DNA of 64,000 nt from Cystobasidiopsis lactophilus (GCA_001599975.1 BCIO01000006.1:925587-989586), one strand, 5' to 3'. Counted from the stretch's first letter, positions 45,487 through 56,516 are shown. Made by a program: numbers and translations. The notes: generated by a model from the sequence alone, not told the origin.

Positions 45487-47101
45487 CTACGGTGCCAAAA
45501 CTGCGCAAGCCACAAAGCCCAAGAACATCCCGACCAGATTTTCTTCCAGCCTCCGTGCGGGGGACGATGACGAGGAAGTGGGTGCAGTGTTCACAGAAGA
45601 CGTCGATGAGAACCCGACCAGAGAGGGCGAGGTGATAGTCGTCAAGGCTGTCCAGAGCTTGATGATATGAACACTGGGAAGGGAGGGGCTGAACCTGAAC
45701 CTACCATTCGTGTTGAGCGACGCGCTAACAACAACTGCGCTCGTTACAACTCCGCCGTTAGCGTCAGTCGACATCACAAGGCTTTCCACGATAACATCGC
45801 CACCTGGCAGCGTCATCGTCTGAACAACAGGCTGGCCGGCAGTAGGCACAGGTATGGGCTGCTGGACAACAGTGGTTTGGCCGTCAGAGCCCATGACTGT
45901 GAATGATGAGAAATGAGTCGACATGTCCCCATCAGCTGGCGAAGGCCGCTCACTGGTGACGGCGACTTGAGTTGTTTGACCAGCTGCAGGCGCTGGTGTG
46001 TCAACGGACACACTGGTTTGAGTATTCGAAGGAGAAGAAGAGGTCGTACCAGCTGCAGTCGGACTGTTGCCGCCATTTGTTGGCTGGGCGCCGCCACCAG
46101 CCGTGGTTGTCGTGCCGCCACCAGCGGTAGTCGTCGTACCGCCACCACCTCCTCCACCGGCAGGCGCATCACCACACGTAGCTTGCGCCAACATGTAAGC
46201 ACCCATGTTGGCTTTCGATGAGCTCCAGACTCGACTCACCAACGGCCCAGTTGGCGGGGAATGAAGAGAAGTACTGACACTTCTGGGCGATGCATCTGCG
46301 CAGCCGCCTAAGCCAGGGTCATTGAGTGTAGCTTGACACTCACTGGTTCATATTGGCTTTGTTGGAGGGCTGACACAGCTGAGTATTGTCGAGAGTGAGC
46401 AATGCGTAACAGCCGGAGATGCAAGTGCTTTGATCGACCGAGATGGGCGCCGGCGGACCTAGATAATCAGCCGTCTGAGTCAGACCGATGTCGATGTATT
46501 AGAGTAATGCACTGACCGGCACAGTCTTGCCAGTTGACCTGATGGTTTCAAGGTGAGCTGACAGGTTTCCGACGAAAGACGTCCACTTACAAAGCAGGTC
46601 TGCGTCCCTTCGTCGCAGTTGCTTGTGGTGGGAGTAAAGCAAGTCGTAGAGCCACAATACTGGGAACAAAGGCTGTTGCTGCACGGCGTTGCGAAGTTGT
46701 TTCCGCCAGCTGCTCATGTGTCCCTTAGCGCCTTCTTTCACCAATGGACCGGACAACCTACGATTCGGCGTGATAGCTTGAGCACAAAAGCTTGCGTTGG
46801 GGTTGGGGGTTTCTTCGCTCGTCGTGGTGGGCTGGGTGCCTTCATCGCTCGAGGTGGATGTCGGCGCGGACGTCGTGCTCGGAGCTGCTGGAGCTGGGTT
46901 AGGTCGACTTGACGTTGTTGTCGTGGATGAGCTGGTCGTTGATGTCGTTGAAGAGGAAGGTGTTGCTGAGGAAGTTGTTGCAGAGGAAGAGTCGGAAGGA
47001 GCCCTCCGCTCCAAAGCGCCAGTAGGGCGAGCGGCGTTCACGGCAAGGGCATGGCTGAGCGACAAGCTGCAAAGCGACAGTAACAACACTATAGCCTTCA
47101 T
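45487..47101 (-). CDS. Secreted Cys-rich, Ser/Thr-rich GPI-type wall protein (member D)
   Basis: The signal peptide is MKAIVLLLSLCSLSLSHALA, followed by a dibasic LERR, a likely Kex2-type site. A long Ser/Thr tract (over 60 residues) precedes a Cys-rich region read through several small exons: ATPCSNSLCSQYCGSTTCF, NCDEGTQTCF, WQDCAG, CISGCYALLTLDNTQLC, CIAQKCQYF and AQATCGD. The C-terminal third is Gly/Thr/Pro repeats (GGGTTTTAGGG) ending with a hydrophobic tail, LVGMFLGFVACAVLAP, that looks like a GPI signal. The tail segment PSLVGFSSTSS resembles the same place in members A-C. Probably cell-wall anchored. The even spacing of cysteines suggests disulfides. The family is not recognised and is not a clean CFEM. 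Confidence 0.75.
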
Positions 47102-47427
47102 TTCTGACTTGATGGTCGCTCTCGCAGATCCAGAACTGCTCCAAAGTTAGCCACCCCTCTTTGGCTGGTGTGCGGGCGGTGCCTTGTCTCTGGCCCCACG
47201 GTGCGCACGAGCGACGCTTTGTCGTGACTCCCCTTCTGGAAACTGAAAGAAAAGGTCTGGACAAGGGCAGAAGTGGCGAGGAAAAACGGTGGCGAGGCGG
47301 CCGTTGCATCGCACGGTGAAAGGAGCGGCGCCTGTCGGTGGCGGAGAAATTTCAAAGCCCATCAGTTGTGGCATTGCAGTGGCGTTCTCCGGGTAGACTT
47401 ATCTACATCCAAGCTCACACTAAAGCT
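47102..47427. other. Intergenic between two GPI-type genes
   Basis: Upstream region of member D; no coding signal seen. Confidence 0.4.
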
Positions 47428-48260
47428 CAGAGGAGATACACCAACGGGATCAAGAGCGTCCCAGCGAGCCCTAATCGCAGGTTGTTTGCGGAGGATGACG
47501 ATGTCGAGGCGGGAACAGGGAGGCTGCTAGATGAGAACCCCACTATGACAGGCGCAGAAGGCGAAGATGCTAGGAAGCAACATCAGCAAAGCAGGTGGGA
47601 GTCCTGACTTGAGAGGCAGGCCTCACAGATGCAGCCAGCGGAATCTGACGACCCTCCGGCACACACTGACAGAGAACCGGTGCTTGTGACCGTTCCCAAC
47701 AAAGAAGACGGTGTCGAGGCTACTTTTCAATCAGCTCGATTGCCACAGAAGTGAGACAGCAAAGCCAAACTCACTGGGGGCGAAATTGCCAGTAGCCGTA
47801 GGATCTTGGTCTATGGCTCCAAGTGTGAGCACGATTCGTGTGGATCAATGATGTTCTTACACTGCGTTGTTGGCGGAGTGTAGGTGGCAGGAGGCGGAGG
47901 GGCTGCGTAAGGAGCTGGTATTCATGCACTTTTTGAGCACATCCATCCGACACATCAGAAGCAGAGAGCGAACGCACAAGTAATGTCTGCCGGAGGCGCA
48001 GGCACGGGATTGTAGACTGAGGTATCGACGGCACCTGGAGGCGGTGGCGGCGGAGTATAGGACCGAGTGTTGGGATCATTGTATGAGTCGGTCACGGAGT
48101 AGGTGCCAGGGTCGGCGGCCTGCAAGGTTGTCTCCTCCCCTACAATCTCGATGGTCTCTATCCCTTGCCGAGCAACGAGATGTACGGGCGCTGGTGTGGG
48201 ACGCAGAGCCAAGGCAAAGGGCACCAAGCCCAGGGCCAACGCGCAGGCCGGAATCTTCAT
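47428..48260 (-). CDS. Small secreted Pro/Ser-rich GPI-type protein (member A)
   Basis: About 200 residues. The signal peptide is MKIPACALALGLVPFALAL. It is followed by LVARQGIETIEIVGEETTL, a Pro-rich block with PPPPPPGAVDTSVYNPVP, a second exon PPPPATYTPPTTQ, then YQDPTATGNFAPI. A Ser-rich exon with two cysteines follows (SVCAGGSSDSAGC). The last exon is SPSAPVIVGFSSSSLP, then SSSSANNLRLGLAGTLLIPLVYLL, a classic GPI signal ending at a TGA at 47428-47430. Every splice was cross-checked against member B: the same exon order and the same phases. Intron donors are GTGCGT, GTAAGA, GTGAGT and GTGAGG. Function unknown; it should sit on the outer membrane face or wall. Confidence 0.8.
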
Positions 48261-48799
48261 CTGGTTGGCGGCGCCTGCTCGCGGTAACTTGGAGGTCGAG
48301 GGCTTGTCAAAGGAGCTGTGTATGCCGATGGACGTCCATAAATGAAGGCCAAAGGAAGTGGACCGTAGAGCAGGGCCAGGGCGAGCTTGCATACGCTTGG
48401 CGTCTGGAGATCTTTCCACGCTCTGAGACCTCTACCGGCAGATGCCGATCGTTGATTAGACCAGAAAGAGAACTCATGGAGCTCCACTAGGCAATGCAGG
48501 AGACCGGCTGGAGGCCTTCGCGCCGCATAGCTCGAGGATCGTGCAGAAGGGAGGACCCCGGGAGTCGGCAAGGCAGTCGTCGCTGAGTATTACGCGAATC
48601 CCAGTCTCTCTGTCGGCTTACACCGCTATCTCAGCTCAATTGAGGAGTAAGGTGTCGAGAGAGGGCGCGACTTGAACGAGAGAGCGCAACCAGCGTGCCG
48701 CCACCGCGGGCAAACTTTCCCTCAACCTTGTCATATTCCACCCGTGGGTTCTAGTATCCCATGCTGTCTAACAGCCTTCCCTTCAACAACTAGACCTAA
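48261..48799. other. Intergenic between members A and B
   Basis: Upstream region of member A. Chance open frames only. Confidence 0.4.
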
Positions 48800-49698
48800 C
48801 TAGTCCGCTCCCGACAGATCATGCCCAAGGCTAAAGCCACAAGAAGAAGACCAGCGGTAGCAGGAGCGGCCCAATGAAGCCCCACCAATGAAGCCCCACT
48901 GCAGCTTCCACGCTGACGAGGACAAGATGTCCGAAGGAGCTGGCGAAGGGGTGGCAGAGAACCCCAGAATGACGGGCGCGGATGGGGTTGAGGCTGGACC
49001 AAGCCGGACCTTCAGGCGATGCAAGAGAAAGAAACTGCAGCAGACCCACAGGTACATCCAATCGAGGAGCCATTGATGCACGCTGATACTGAGGCGCTGC
49101 TTGGATCTACTGAGGTTGAAGAGGCGAGTTCCGTGGGAGCTACGGTAGGACTTGCCATCAGACCCATGCCGACGGACGGCATCAATCAGACGAACTTACT
49201 TGGTGCCGTGCCAGCCACTGTCGTTGGATTTGGATCTGTTAGGGCAGAGCCCACTACGTCAGCTTGACTAACACACAGGTCCTTCAAAGCAACTGACACT
49301 GAGTGGCCTGTGGGCTCTGCGGGCCCTGTGGCGCGTAAACCGCTGTCGAAGGGATGTCATGCGCTTATCTTATAGTGTCAGATTCAAAACGCACTATTTG
49401 TAGGCGCGATTGGCTGATATATTTGCGTATCGATTGCGCCAGGCGGACCGGTGGGAGAAGGTGGCGGCGGGACTGGGTTGTAAATCACCGTGTCGATGGC
49501 CCCAGGCGGCGCTGAACTTTGAATTTGGGCAGGGCTGGTCGGGGTCCCGGGCGCAGCGGCTGGGAGAGTTGTCTCTTCGCCAACAATCTCGATGGTCTCC
49601 ACTTGGCGTGCAACCAGCCGCTTGTCGATCCTTTGCATGTACAGGGCATTGGCGATAGCAGGAGTTAGCAGTGCCAGAACCCAAGTAGTGCGTTTCAT
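48800..49698 (-). CDS. Small secreted Pro/Ser-rich protein with altered tail (member B)
   Basis: Paralog of member A. The signal peptide is MKRTTWVLALLTPAIANA, then VARQVETIEIVGEETTLP and a doubled PPGAIDT(V/Q)IY(N/Q)P block. Later exons give TVYAPQGPQSPQATQ, YPNPTTVAGTAPT, SSASVSACINGSSIGCT and STPSAPVILGFSATPSP. Exon order and phases match member A. The tail differs: after SSSAWKLQWGFIG the frame runs into hydrophilic residues and stops at 48800. A perfect 14-bp tandem duplication at 48871-48898 causes this. Without one copy the same region would read a hydrophobic GPI-like end stopping at 48831. So B may be secreted rather than anchored, or be losing function. Confidence 0.75.
48871..48898. 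repeat. Perfect 14-bp tandem duplication
   Basis: CCAATGAAGCCCCA occurs twice, head to tail, at 48871-48884 and 48885-48898. It lies in the last exon of member B. Because 14 is not a multiple of three, it shifts the reading frame of the C-terminus. The absence of any difference between copies suggests it is recent. Confidence 0.95.
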
Positions 49699-50584
49699 GG
49701 TGTGCTGCTGGCTATATGGAGGCAAGGGCAGAGCAGTGGCAGTTCAGGGCAAAAGCCCAACGCGACACCAGCAGGCAACATTTCTCTTGGCAGGCGATCT
49801 TTTTGATCGGTGAGACCAGAATTCGGAACCTTTCCGCTCCGCCATTGTCGCGACGGACCTTGGTCCAATACTGGAGGGCGCGAGGCGGTGGCAGCGCAAG
49901 CCAAAGTTGGCCGGTGGCGCCGCCTCCTCGTGTTCTAATCCTATCTAAACCATGCAACGCACGCATTGAGGGCACAAGAAACACTCCAGGTGCAGGTAAA
50001 GGCGCCAGAAGGGCTCGATCAAAACGAAGCTCTCCGAGTCGAGGAGACCACCAGCAACCCAAGGGCAAATCAGACTCATTTTCTCTCATTGGACGAGATG
50101 TGAGAGCAATATATGGCAATGGGAAGGGCTAATGCGCCACAAGTCGTCGTTGCCCTCCAACCCGACTACTTCTGCTGCTGAACGCGGCTTTTCACCGATC
50201 CCTCAAAGAGTGCCATTGCCAGCTGCTGATATATGGACTTGATGCTTTCTGAACGCGCGAACGCGAACCTGCTTGAGCGATCCCTGGCGGGCGAGACATG
50301 CTCTTGGCACTGGAAAGGCTGGACTGCCCCTTTTCTTTGCCTCTTCTCCTCTCAGTTACTGAGACGCCCACCAAGTCCAGCTCAGGATTCTCCAGTGACC
50401 TACCAAAGGCTTGCAAAGGGAAATAAGCTCGTCCGACGATCGCCTGGCTTCAGAAGGCCGGTTGGAGTTGGCCCTGATCCACATTGGCCCCCAGCTTTGG
50501 CTTCTTCTACTCGACATCGACATTTATTGATACATTGACGTCGCGACATACCAAGAATCAATTCCTTGAACGCCATCTGCCAAG
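49699..50584. promoter_or_regulatory. Shared divergent upstream region of B and P1
   Basis: About 890 bp between the start codons of the minus-strand secreted gene B and the plus-strand membrane gene P1. No coding signal. Its counterpart between C and P2 lies at 53036-54213. Shared elements between the two would test co-regulation. Confidence 0.45.
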
Positions 50585-52189
50585 ATGCCCGCCCCGACTC
50601 TCGTCCGCTTTCAGCTTCCCAGGACCGACCCGTTCTCACGCAGGATCACTCTGCTGATGGCGGTCATGACCCTGGTTGCGACTGGCGCTATCGTCATCTT
50701 CTATTGGTTCACGCAAATCCACAACAAAGTCTGCATCTCGCCTCCCGTTGCCACTTGGCACAAGTCTTGCGCCCCAGCCACGCTACTCTTCGGTTCATCG
50801 TATTTCACAACCAGCAACAACAATCAGAACGCCAGTGCCCCAGTTCAAATTGGGACTTACCCTTGGGTTCGGGCTTTCCTATTCTTTTTAGCGTAGAAAG
50901 CGGCTGACCGCTTGCCCAGATTATGAGCGGCTTCGGCACTGGAGACCAAGACTCAGACGCTCCTGCAGAACCGATCAACTGTAAGGCCCACCAATTCTGC
51001 TGTTTGATGGATCTGGCTAAGCAAGAGCCACAGATGGCCTGCAAGCTTTCAGCTACAAGGCGCAGCGGATGAACTGCCAAGTGTTCTATACGCAATACAC
51101 GCTGCACTTTGATGCGACATCAAGCACCCTGTCTGCGTGCTACTATTGTGGCGCAGATGGAGTGCGCATGGTGTGCGCTTCGGTCGATTCCGAGCGGTCA
51201 TCGGTTTCAAGCCTGAGCGGCTACGTCGACCTCCTCCACAACTTCGGCATGGTTTTCAGTTACGTCAATACCAACCAAGCAGTTTTACTAGCTGGTATTA
51301 CGGGAGCCGCTCCGCTTTCGATTCAAGTGAAGAATTACACCGCCATCCCCGGCGTAAGCTCGGATATTATTGGAGCCCCCTTCAATGTGTCGGCTGTGAG
51401 AGCAACCATGGGCACTACCGCGTTAGTCGTTTCTTGCTGTCTAGTGTACCTTCTCAGGCTGACGATAAGGCACTCGTAGAGGGACGCTCAGCATCGAGCC
51501 TAACAGCGGGAATGCGGCCATGGACACTCTATATAACTCCTTGGGGGAGCTAGGTTCGTTGAGTTCAGAGCGCTTGCCTTCGATGTCCTTCAACTGATAG
51601 GTGGTCGATTCTTAGGCACATTTGTGCAGCAATCGACGGCAGCGGATATCAACAACCGTGTCTTCCTAGTTCCCTACACCTGTCCAGTATGTCGAGACCC
51701 CAAACCATGGACATCGATATCTATCATCGTCGGAGGCCTGTAAGTCCCAAGTCACAGCTAGTGCATTGTTCGAGACAGTGACTGACCCAATGTCGGACAG
51801 AGGCGCCACTCTATTCCCCTTTATTACCATTATGACCATTCTGTATTTCTTTTCTCTGAACTTTGCGTATCGTCTAGCTAATGCTTCGTACGAATTACAG
51901 ATTTGGAGTCTTCTTTGGTCCGGACTCCAAAGCCGTGCCACCGCCTGACGCCTCCGGGGCTACCTCCCAACCATTCAATATCAACCGAGACGACCCAATT
52001 CTACAGTCGCCTGTCCGAGACGGTAAATACGACGACGAAGAGGCGATCTCGCCTTATGGCCGCAGCTACACTCCCGTGCACTTCTCGGACCGCCATCAAA
52101 ATCTGGGAGGCCCAGGTCCGACACCAGGTTACGAAATGCAGCACACGCTGCCTTACAATGCACCGCGACGGTCGGTTTACGATCAGTGA
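50585..52189 (+). CDS. Cys-rich membrane protein, copy P1
   Basis: About 390 residues; ATG at 50585 gives MPAPTLVRFQLPRTDPFSRR. One helix (LLMAVMTLVATGAIVIFYWF) leads to a probable extracellular region with TQIHNKVC, ACYYCGADGVRMVC, VDSERSSVSSLSGY, IQVKNYTAIPGVSSDI, TLYNSLGELGTFVQQST and YTCPVCRDPKPW. It then has hydrophobic segments SISIIVGGL and ATLFPFITIMTILFGVFF. The hydrophilic C-tail holds PYGRSYTPV and ends SVYDQ. Introns at 50877-50919 and later keep frame and match P2. The CYYC and CPVC pairs suggest disulfides or a metal site. Family not recognised. It is divergent from member B. Confidence 0.8.
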
Positions 52190-52335
52190 TGGCTTTGGCC
52201 GCTTTGTAAGATGAGCTGGGTTTGCGGGTGTTGCGAGGGTGCTATTTGCATAGTTGGCATAGGCAGGCAGTTGTTCAATTCATATGGCAGTTCATTTGTT
52301 TTGCATCCTTGACTTGCAATTTTGAGTGATTGGAA

Positions 52336-53035
52336 TTACGAATGTATGCAGACGAGGTATACAAGCGGCGCGAAAAGCAAGCTTCCTGCGAGACTCCATT
52401 CAAGTCGAGTGGCGGAGGAGGAAACGGACGAAGAAGGGGCCAGGGAAGAACTGGAAGAAGAGAAAGCGATAATTGAGGGCGCAGAGACAGCTGTGGTGGT
52501 GTCCACAATCTCAGTCTTTTCGAGGGCAGAAGAGAGCATTCAGACTCACAACATCCGGCACTTGACGAAGAAGCGCCACACAAGGACACGGAAGAGCTGA
52601 TGGAAGATGATACTGGAGCACTAGTTTGTCCAGGGACAGCTAGAGGCAGCGTCTTGATAAGCGCACTTTTCTCCTCGGCCGCAAGGCGAACGGCTCACTT
52701 GGCAGTGGACTTTCAACGGGTCCTCCTCCTGGGCTGCTGAATGTAGCAGGCGCTGGTGGAGGGTTATAGACTGTTGTAACCCCAGCATCAGGCGGAACTG
52801 TCCCCGCGCAGGTTTAGACTAGTCGCCGACTTTGAACTCGCTAAGGCCTGAGCTCACCGCTTGTAGTGACCACAGGATTCACAACGGTAGTAACTCCCGA
52901 ATCAGGCGGAGGAGGTCGGGTATTGGGGTCATCAGATGAGGAAGAGGTGTCTGATACATCTTGGCGTGGATGGATGGCCAGAGCGTTGACTTGAAGGAGT
53001 AGGCAGAGTGGCACCAATAGATAAGCAGTCTTCAT
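52336..53035 (-). CDS. Small secreted Pro/Ser-rich GPI-type protein (member C)
   Basis: Third member of the A/B family, about 165 residues. The signal peptide is MKTAYLLVPLCLLLQVNALA. Then HPRQDVSD and DDPNTRPPPPDSGVTTVVNP resemble member A's DPNTR...PPP block. The second exon repeats the theme (PPDAGVTTVYNPPPAPATFS). The two-cysteine exon reads VSLCGASSSSAGC, close to member A. The last exon is SVSAPSIIAFSSSSSSLAPS, then RLEWSLAGSLLFAPLVYLV, a GPI-type tail, ending at a TAA at 52336. It lacks the VETIEIVGEETTL element of A and B. The tail is intact, unlike B. It lies between P1 and P2. Confidence 0.78.
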
Positions 53036-54213
53036 TTTGTCTTGAAAATGGTTTGCTGGTGGTTGAAGATGTCCAAGAGTGAGAGCACGAGACTATGGGT
53101 GGCGAGGATGGGGATGAGCTCGCACGCAAAGTGCACGGACCGACGTGGAAAGAAGCCAGAGAAGACTTTCTTGGCTGATGAGGAATGGACCTTGAAAGCT
53201 CTCACGCCAGAAGAATGGGGACCCAGACAGGAGAGGTAAAGATGGGCAGTGGGCTGACACTCCTGAATGAACGGCCGCCTGAGCCGCGCCACCGTTGGGC
53301 GACGTTGATCTCCTCTGTAAGGAACATCTACGCGTTTGAACGCCGTATCATAGATTAGCAACCGCCCTCTGTACTGAAAAGCGTTGTTGGCTTGAGGTTC
53401 AGACGGCACCGTGGGTGGCAAAAGTTGATGTGCCCGCCAACTCGACCCTTCTTGGCCTCGCTCGTTGGCCTGCCAGTAAAGTAGTCATTCGGGATCGCAG
53501 CAAAGGCATCATAGAGAGCAAATCAAGGTGGCAATCTATTCTTGGATTTTAAGCCACAGAGCGCTCCGAAAGCTCTTCAGAAGCCAGCCATCATTCTCGC
53601 CCTTCTAGAGCCGCTTGGGGATCATCCGAGACCAGCAACAAGCAAGCCAGACACGCGACGACGTGCAGTCCTTCGTCGACTTCGTACATGCCCGGAGTGG
53701 CCGGCGTCTCTCGCTCGCGCCGTTCAATGGAGCCAATTCTCGCCTCTCTGTCTCTCGGTCACAGACTTCCGGATGTGCGGGCGGTGGAGGGCCAGGAGTG
53801 TGGCGTGAGCTCGATCAGTGATTGCGTGCTCGAGGCTGGGGAAATGCGAGATCTTATCGAGCGTGGATCCTCGTCCCTTGAAAAAGAGGAGACGAGCGAG
53901 GCCGTGTCTCTCTTGGCGCGCTGGCACCAACAAATTTTGTGGGACGGGCTACATTACTTGCTGCTGGTGCTTGCAGCGTAGACGGCAACGAGCAACCCCT
54001 AGCGACCCAAGGCCACCAGCGACTCCTGACCCTTCTTGACAAGTTTCGAATTTGACGCCCGACGTTGTCCTCGCTGCTCCCCCTTGCGCTTGCTTGCTTC
54101 TTGACCGCCAGCCTCTCCCAAACATCTGGCAGCCTGGGTCTGGCCAGCGCCATCCCAAGCAGCCTTGCCTCAATAGCGCCCTCAGAAGCCGCGCTCACCA
54201 CCGACTGCCCAAG
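53036..54213. promoter_or_regulatory. Shared divergent upstream region of C and P2
   Basis: About 1.18 kb between divergent start codons, the counterpart of the B-P1 interval. Open frames on both strands look like chance: mixed composition, no splice support. Confidence 0.45.
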
Positions 54214-55983
54214 ATGCCGGCTCCAGTCCTAGTCCGCTTTCAGCTTCCCAGTGCGTTCATGTCGCTCACTCTAGCATGCTTGTACCTGCTCAACCGTTTC
54301 GCTATGAACGCACAGGAAGCGACCCGTTCACCCGCAAGGTCACCCTGCTCATGGCCACCTTGTCGCTGGTGGCGGCCGGAGCTATTGTCATCTTCTACTG
54401 GTTCACCCAGATCCACAATAAAGTGTGCACCTCGCCGCCGACGGCCATTTGGAACAAGAAGTGCGCGCCGGCCACCTTGCTCTTCGGCTCGTCCTACTAC
54501 ACCTCGAGCAACGACCAAAATTCGAGCGACGAGGTCACCATTGGCACTTACCCTTGGCAGATGGGTGGCTTTGGGACAGGCCAAAGCGGCCAGCCCGCGG
54601 GTCCGATCAACTATGGTTTGCAGGCGCTGGACTACCGGGCGCAGAGGATGCAGTGCCAGGTGTTCTACACCCAGTACACCTTGCACTTGTGAGCCTGCTT
54701 GTTTCCTGCTCAGGACACCCTTGCTCACCCCGCGACAGTGACGCCACTAGCTCGACTCTCCAAGGTGCGTTTTGCTCTCTCCCATTATTCCATTGGAATA
54801 GGGGTTTTGAATAGTGCTGCACAGCCTGCTATTACTGCGGCGACGACCTCGTCCGCATCACTTGCGCGGTGGTCGACTCCGAGCGGTCCAGCGTGGCGGT
54901 GGCCAGCGTGTCCGGCTACTCTGACCTGCTCAGCAACTTTGGCTCGATCTTTGGCTATGTGTTCGTCTCCCTTTATACCTTAGTGATGCATTGAAAGGCA
55001 CTGACAATGAATGGACGAGCAGGACCACCAACCAAGCCGCCTTGCTCTCTGGCGTCGCTGGCCCCATCTTGTCGGTCCAAGTGAAGAACTGGACCGCCAT
55101 CCCCGGCTTGAGCTCGGACATCCTCGGCGCGCCTTTCAACACTTCCTTGGTCATCGCCACTTTGGGAACTCCAGCGTTCGTCTTTGCCTTCCCTTTGATC
55201 CATTTGTGATCTTTGCTGAGATAAAGGAACAGGGGTGGATTGACCATTCTGCCCAACACCGGCAATGCGCAAATGGACACTCTGTACACATCTTTGAACA
55301 CCTTAGGTTCGTCGTGGGACCCTACATTAGCTACTCTTCACAATTAGCTAAGGATTTCTGCTGTTTGGCGAACAGGCGTGTTTGTGCAAGAGTCCACTGC
55401 GGCGGACATCAACGACCGCGTGTTCTTGGTCGACTACACCTGCCCGATTTGCCACAACCCGAAAGCTTGGACTGCGATTTCCATTATCGTTGGAGGCTTG
55501 TCCGTGGCCTTTCCCTCTCAAGCCATTGCCTTCGCTTCTGACTTTCGAATGTATCGCCGTCGACAGAGGAGCGACGCTGTTCCCTTTCATTACGATCATG
55601 ACCATCTTGTCCGTTCCTCCTCCTACTGCTAGTCACGCAATCTTTTGGCTGACTAGACTTGGTCGGTGTCGTTCAGGTTTGGCATGTTCTTCGGCCCCGA
55701 CCAAGCCCTGATCCGCTCCACACCTCCTGCCGCCCTCAACTCCTCCCAACCCTCCTCTGGCACTCTCAACAACCGGGACTCGGTGCTCAAGTCTCCCGGC
55801 ATCGAAAAGGACGAAGAGCCGACCACTTCCTATGGCCGCTCCTACACGCCCATCTACGGCGCGCCACCGGAGGGCCTGGGAAGCCCCATGGCCAGCCCGG
55901 CTTTTGAACCGGCCCAACAGACGCTGTCTTATAACGCCCCTCAGGCTGGAACGACTGCGCAACGGAGGACGTATGATGCTTGA
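54214..55983 (+). CDS. Cys-rich membrane protein, copy P2
   Basis: Close paralog of P1, about 400 residues, many blocks near identical: MPAPVLVRFQLP, TRKVTLLMATLSLVAAGAIV, TQIHNKVC, CAPATLLFGSSYY, QVFYTQYTLH, CYYCGDD, DSERSSVAVASVSGY, VKNWTAIPGLSSDILGAPFN, STAADINDRVFLV, YTCPICHNPKAW and the tail SYGRSYTPIYG. It has an intron at 54251-54315 (GTGCGT...CACAG) that P1 lacks, and lacks the P1 intron at 50877-50919. Ends RRTYDA at a TGA at 55981-55983. Topology as in P1: one N-terminal helix, a Cys-rich outer region, one or two helices and a cytosolic tail. Divergent from member C. Confidence 0.8.
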
Positions 55984-56516
55984 TTTCGCCTTTCGCCTTG
56001 GAGCTTGTTGTTTCGCATAGGGTTTGTCTTGGGGTTCAGTCTCGCATGGGTTCTCAGCAAGCGTTGCGTGGTGTATATTAAGGCTCAAAGAATGGCATGA
56101 TTGAGAACCAAAGTGCCAAATATCAGCAGGTGGCAAATTTCTGAGCGGGTACGAGTTGCATGGCAAAGAATGGTACAATGATGAGAGGAAGTGCGCGAGC
56201 CTATTGCTCGAGAGACAAAGAGGCCAGGCCAGTTGGGCGATGTGGTCAGGTGATTCTAAGTTGCAGGAAGGCGGTCATATAAAAGAACAGGTGAATAGAG
56301 GATGGTCGAGCATAGGACACAAGAGGCAGAAAGGTGGTCTGGAGGCGAGCTTGCGTGAAAGGAGGGCGGATCGCGCAGTCCTTCCCTGGGTGGCGAAGAA
56401 AAGAGAAAAAAAGAGAAGCTGGTTTGATGGGCGGGAAGACAGCTTTTCATCAGTGATGAACCCTGCGGCGGCCCGATGTAGCCGAGACGGGAGCAGGCTC
56501 TGCTCGGGCAGGATCA
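55984..56516. other. 3' region of P2, nothing recognised
   Basis: Purine-rich on the plus strand. No supported gene. Confidence 0.35.

Noticed and set aside
45790-46160. GGT/GTT-rich repeats as a possible minisatellite
   Set aside because: They are in-frame Gly/Thr/Pro repeats of the GPI-type wall protein, normal for such proteins.
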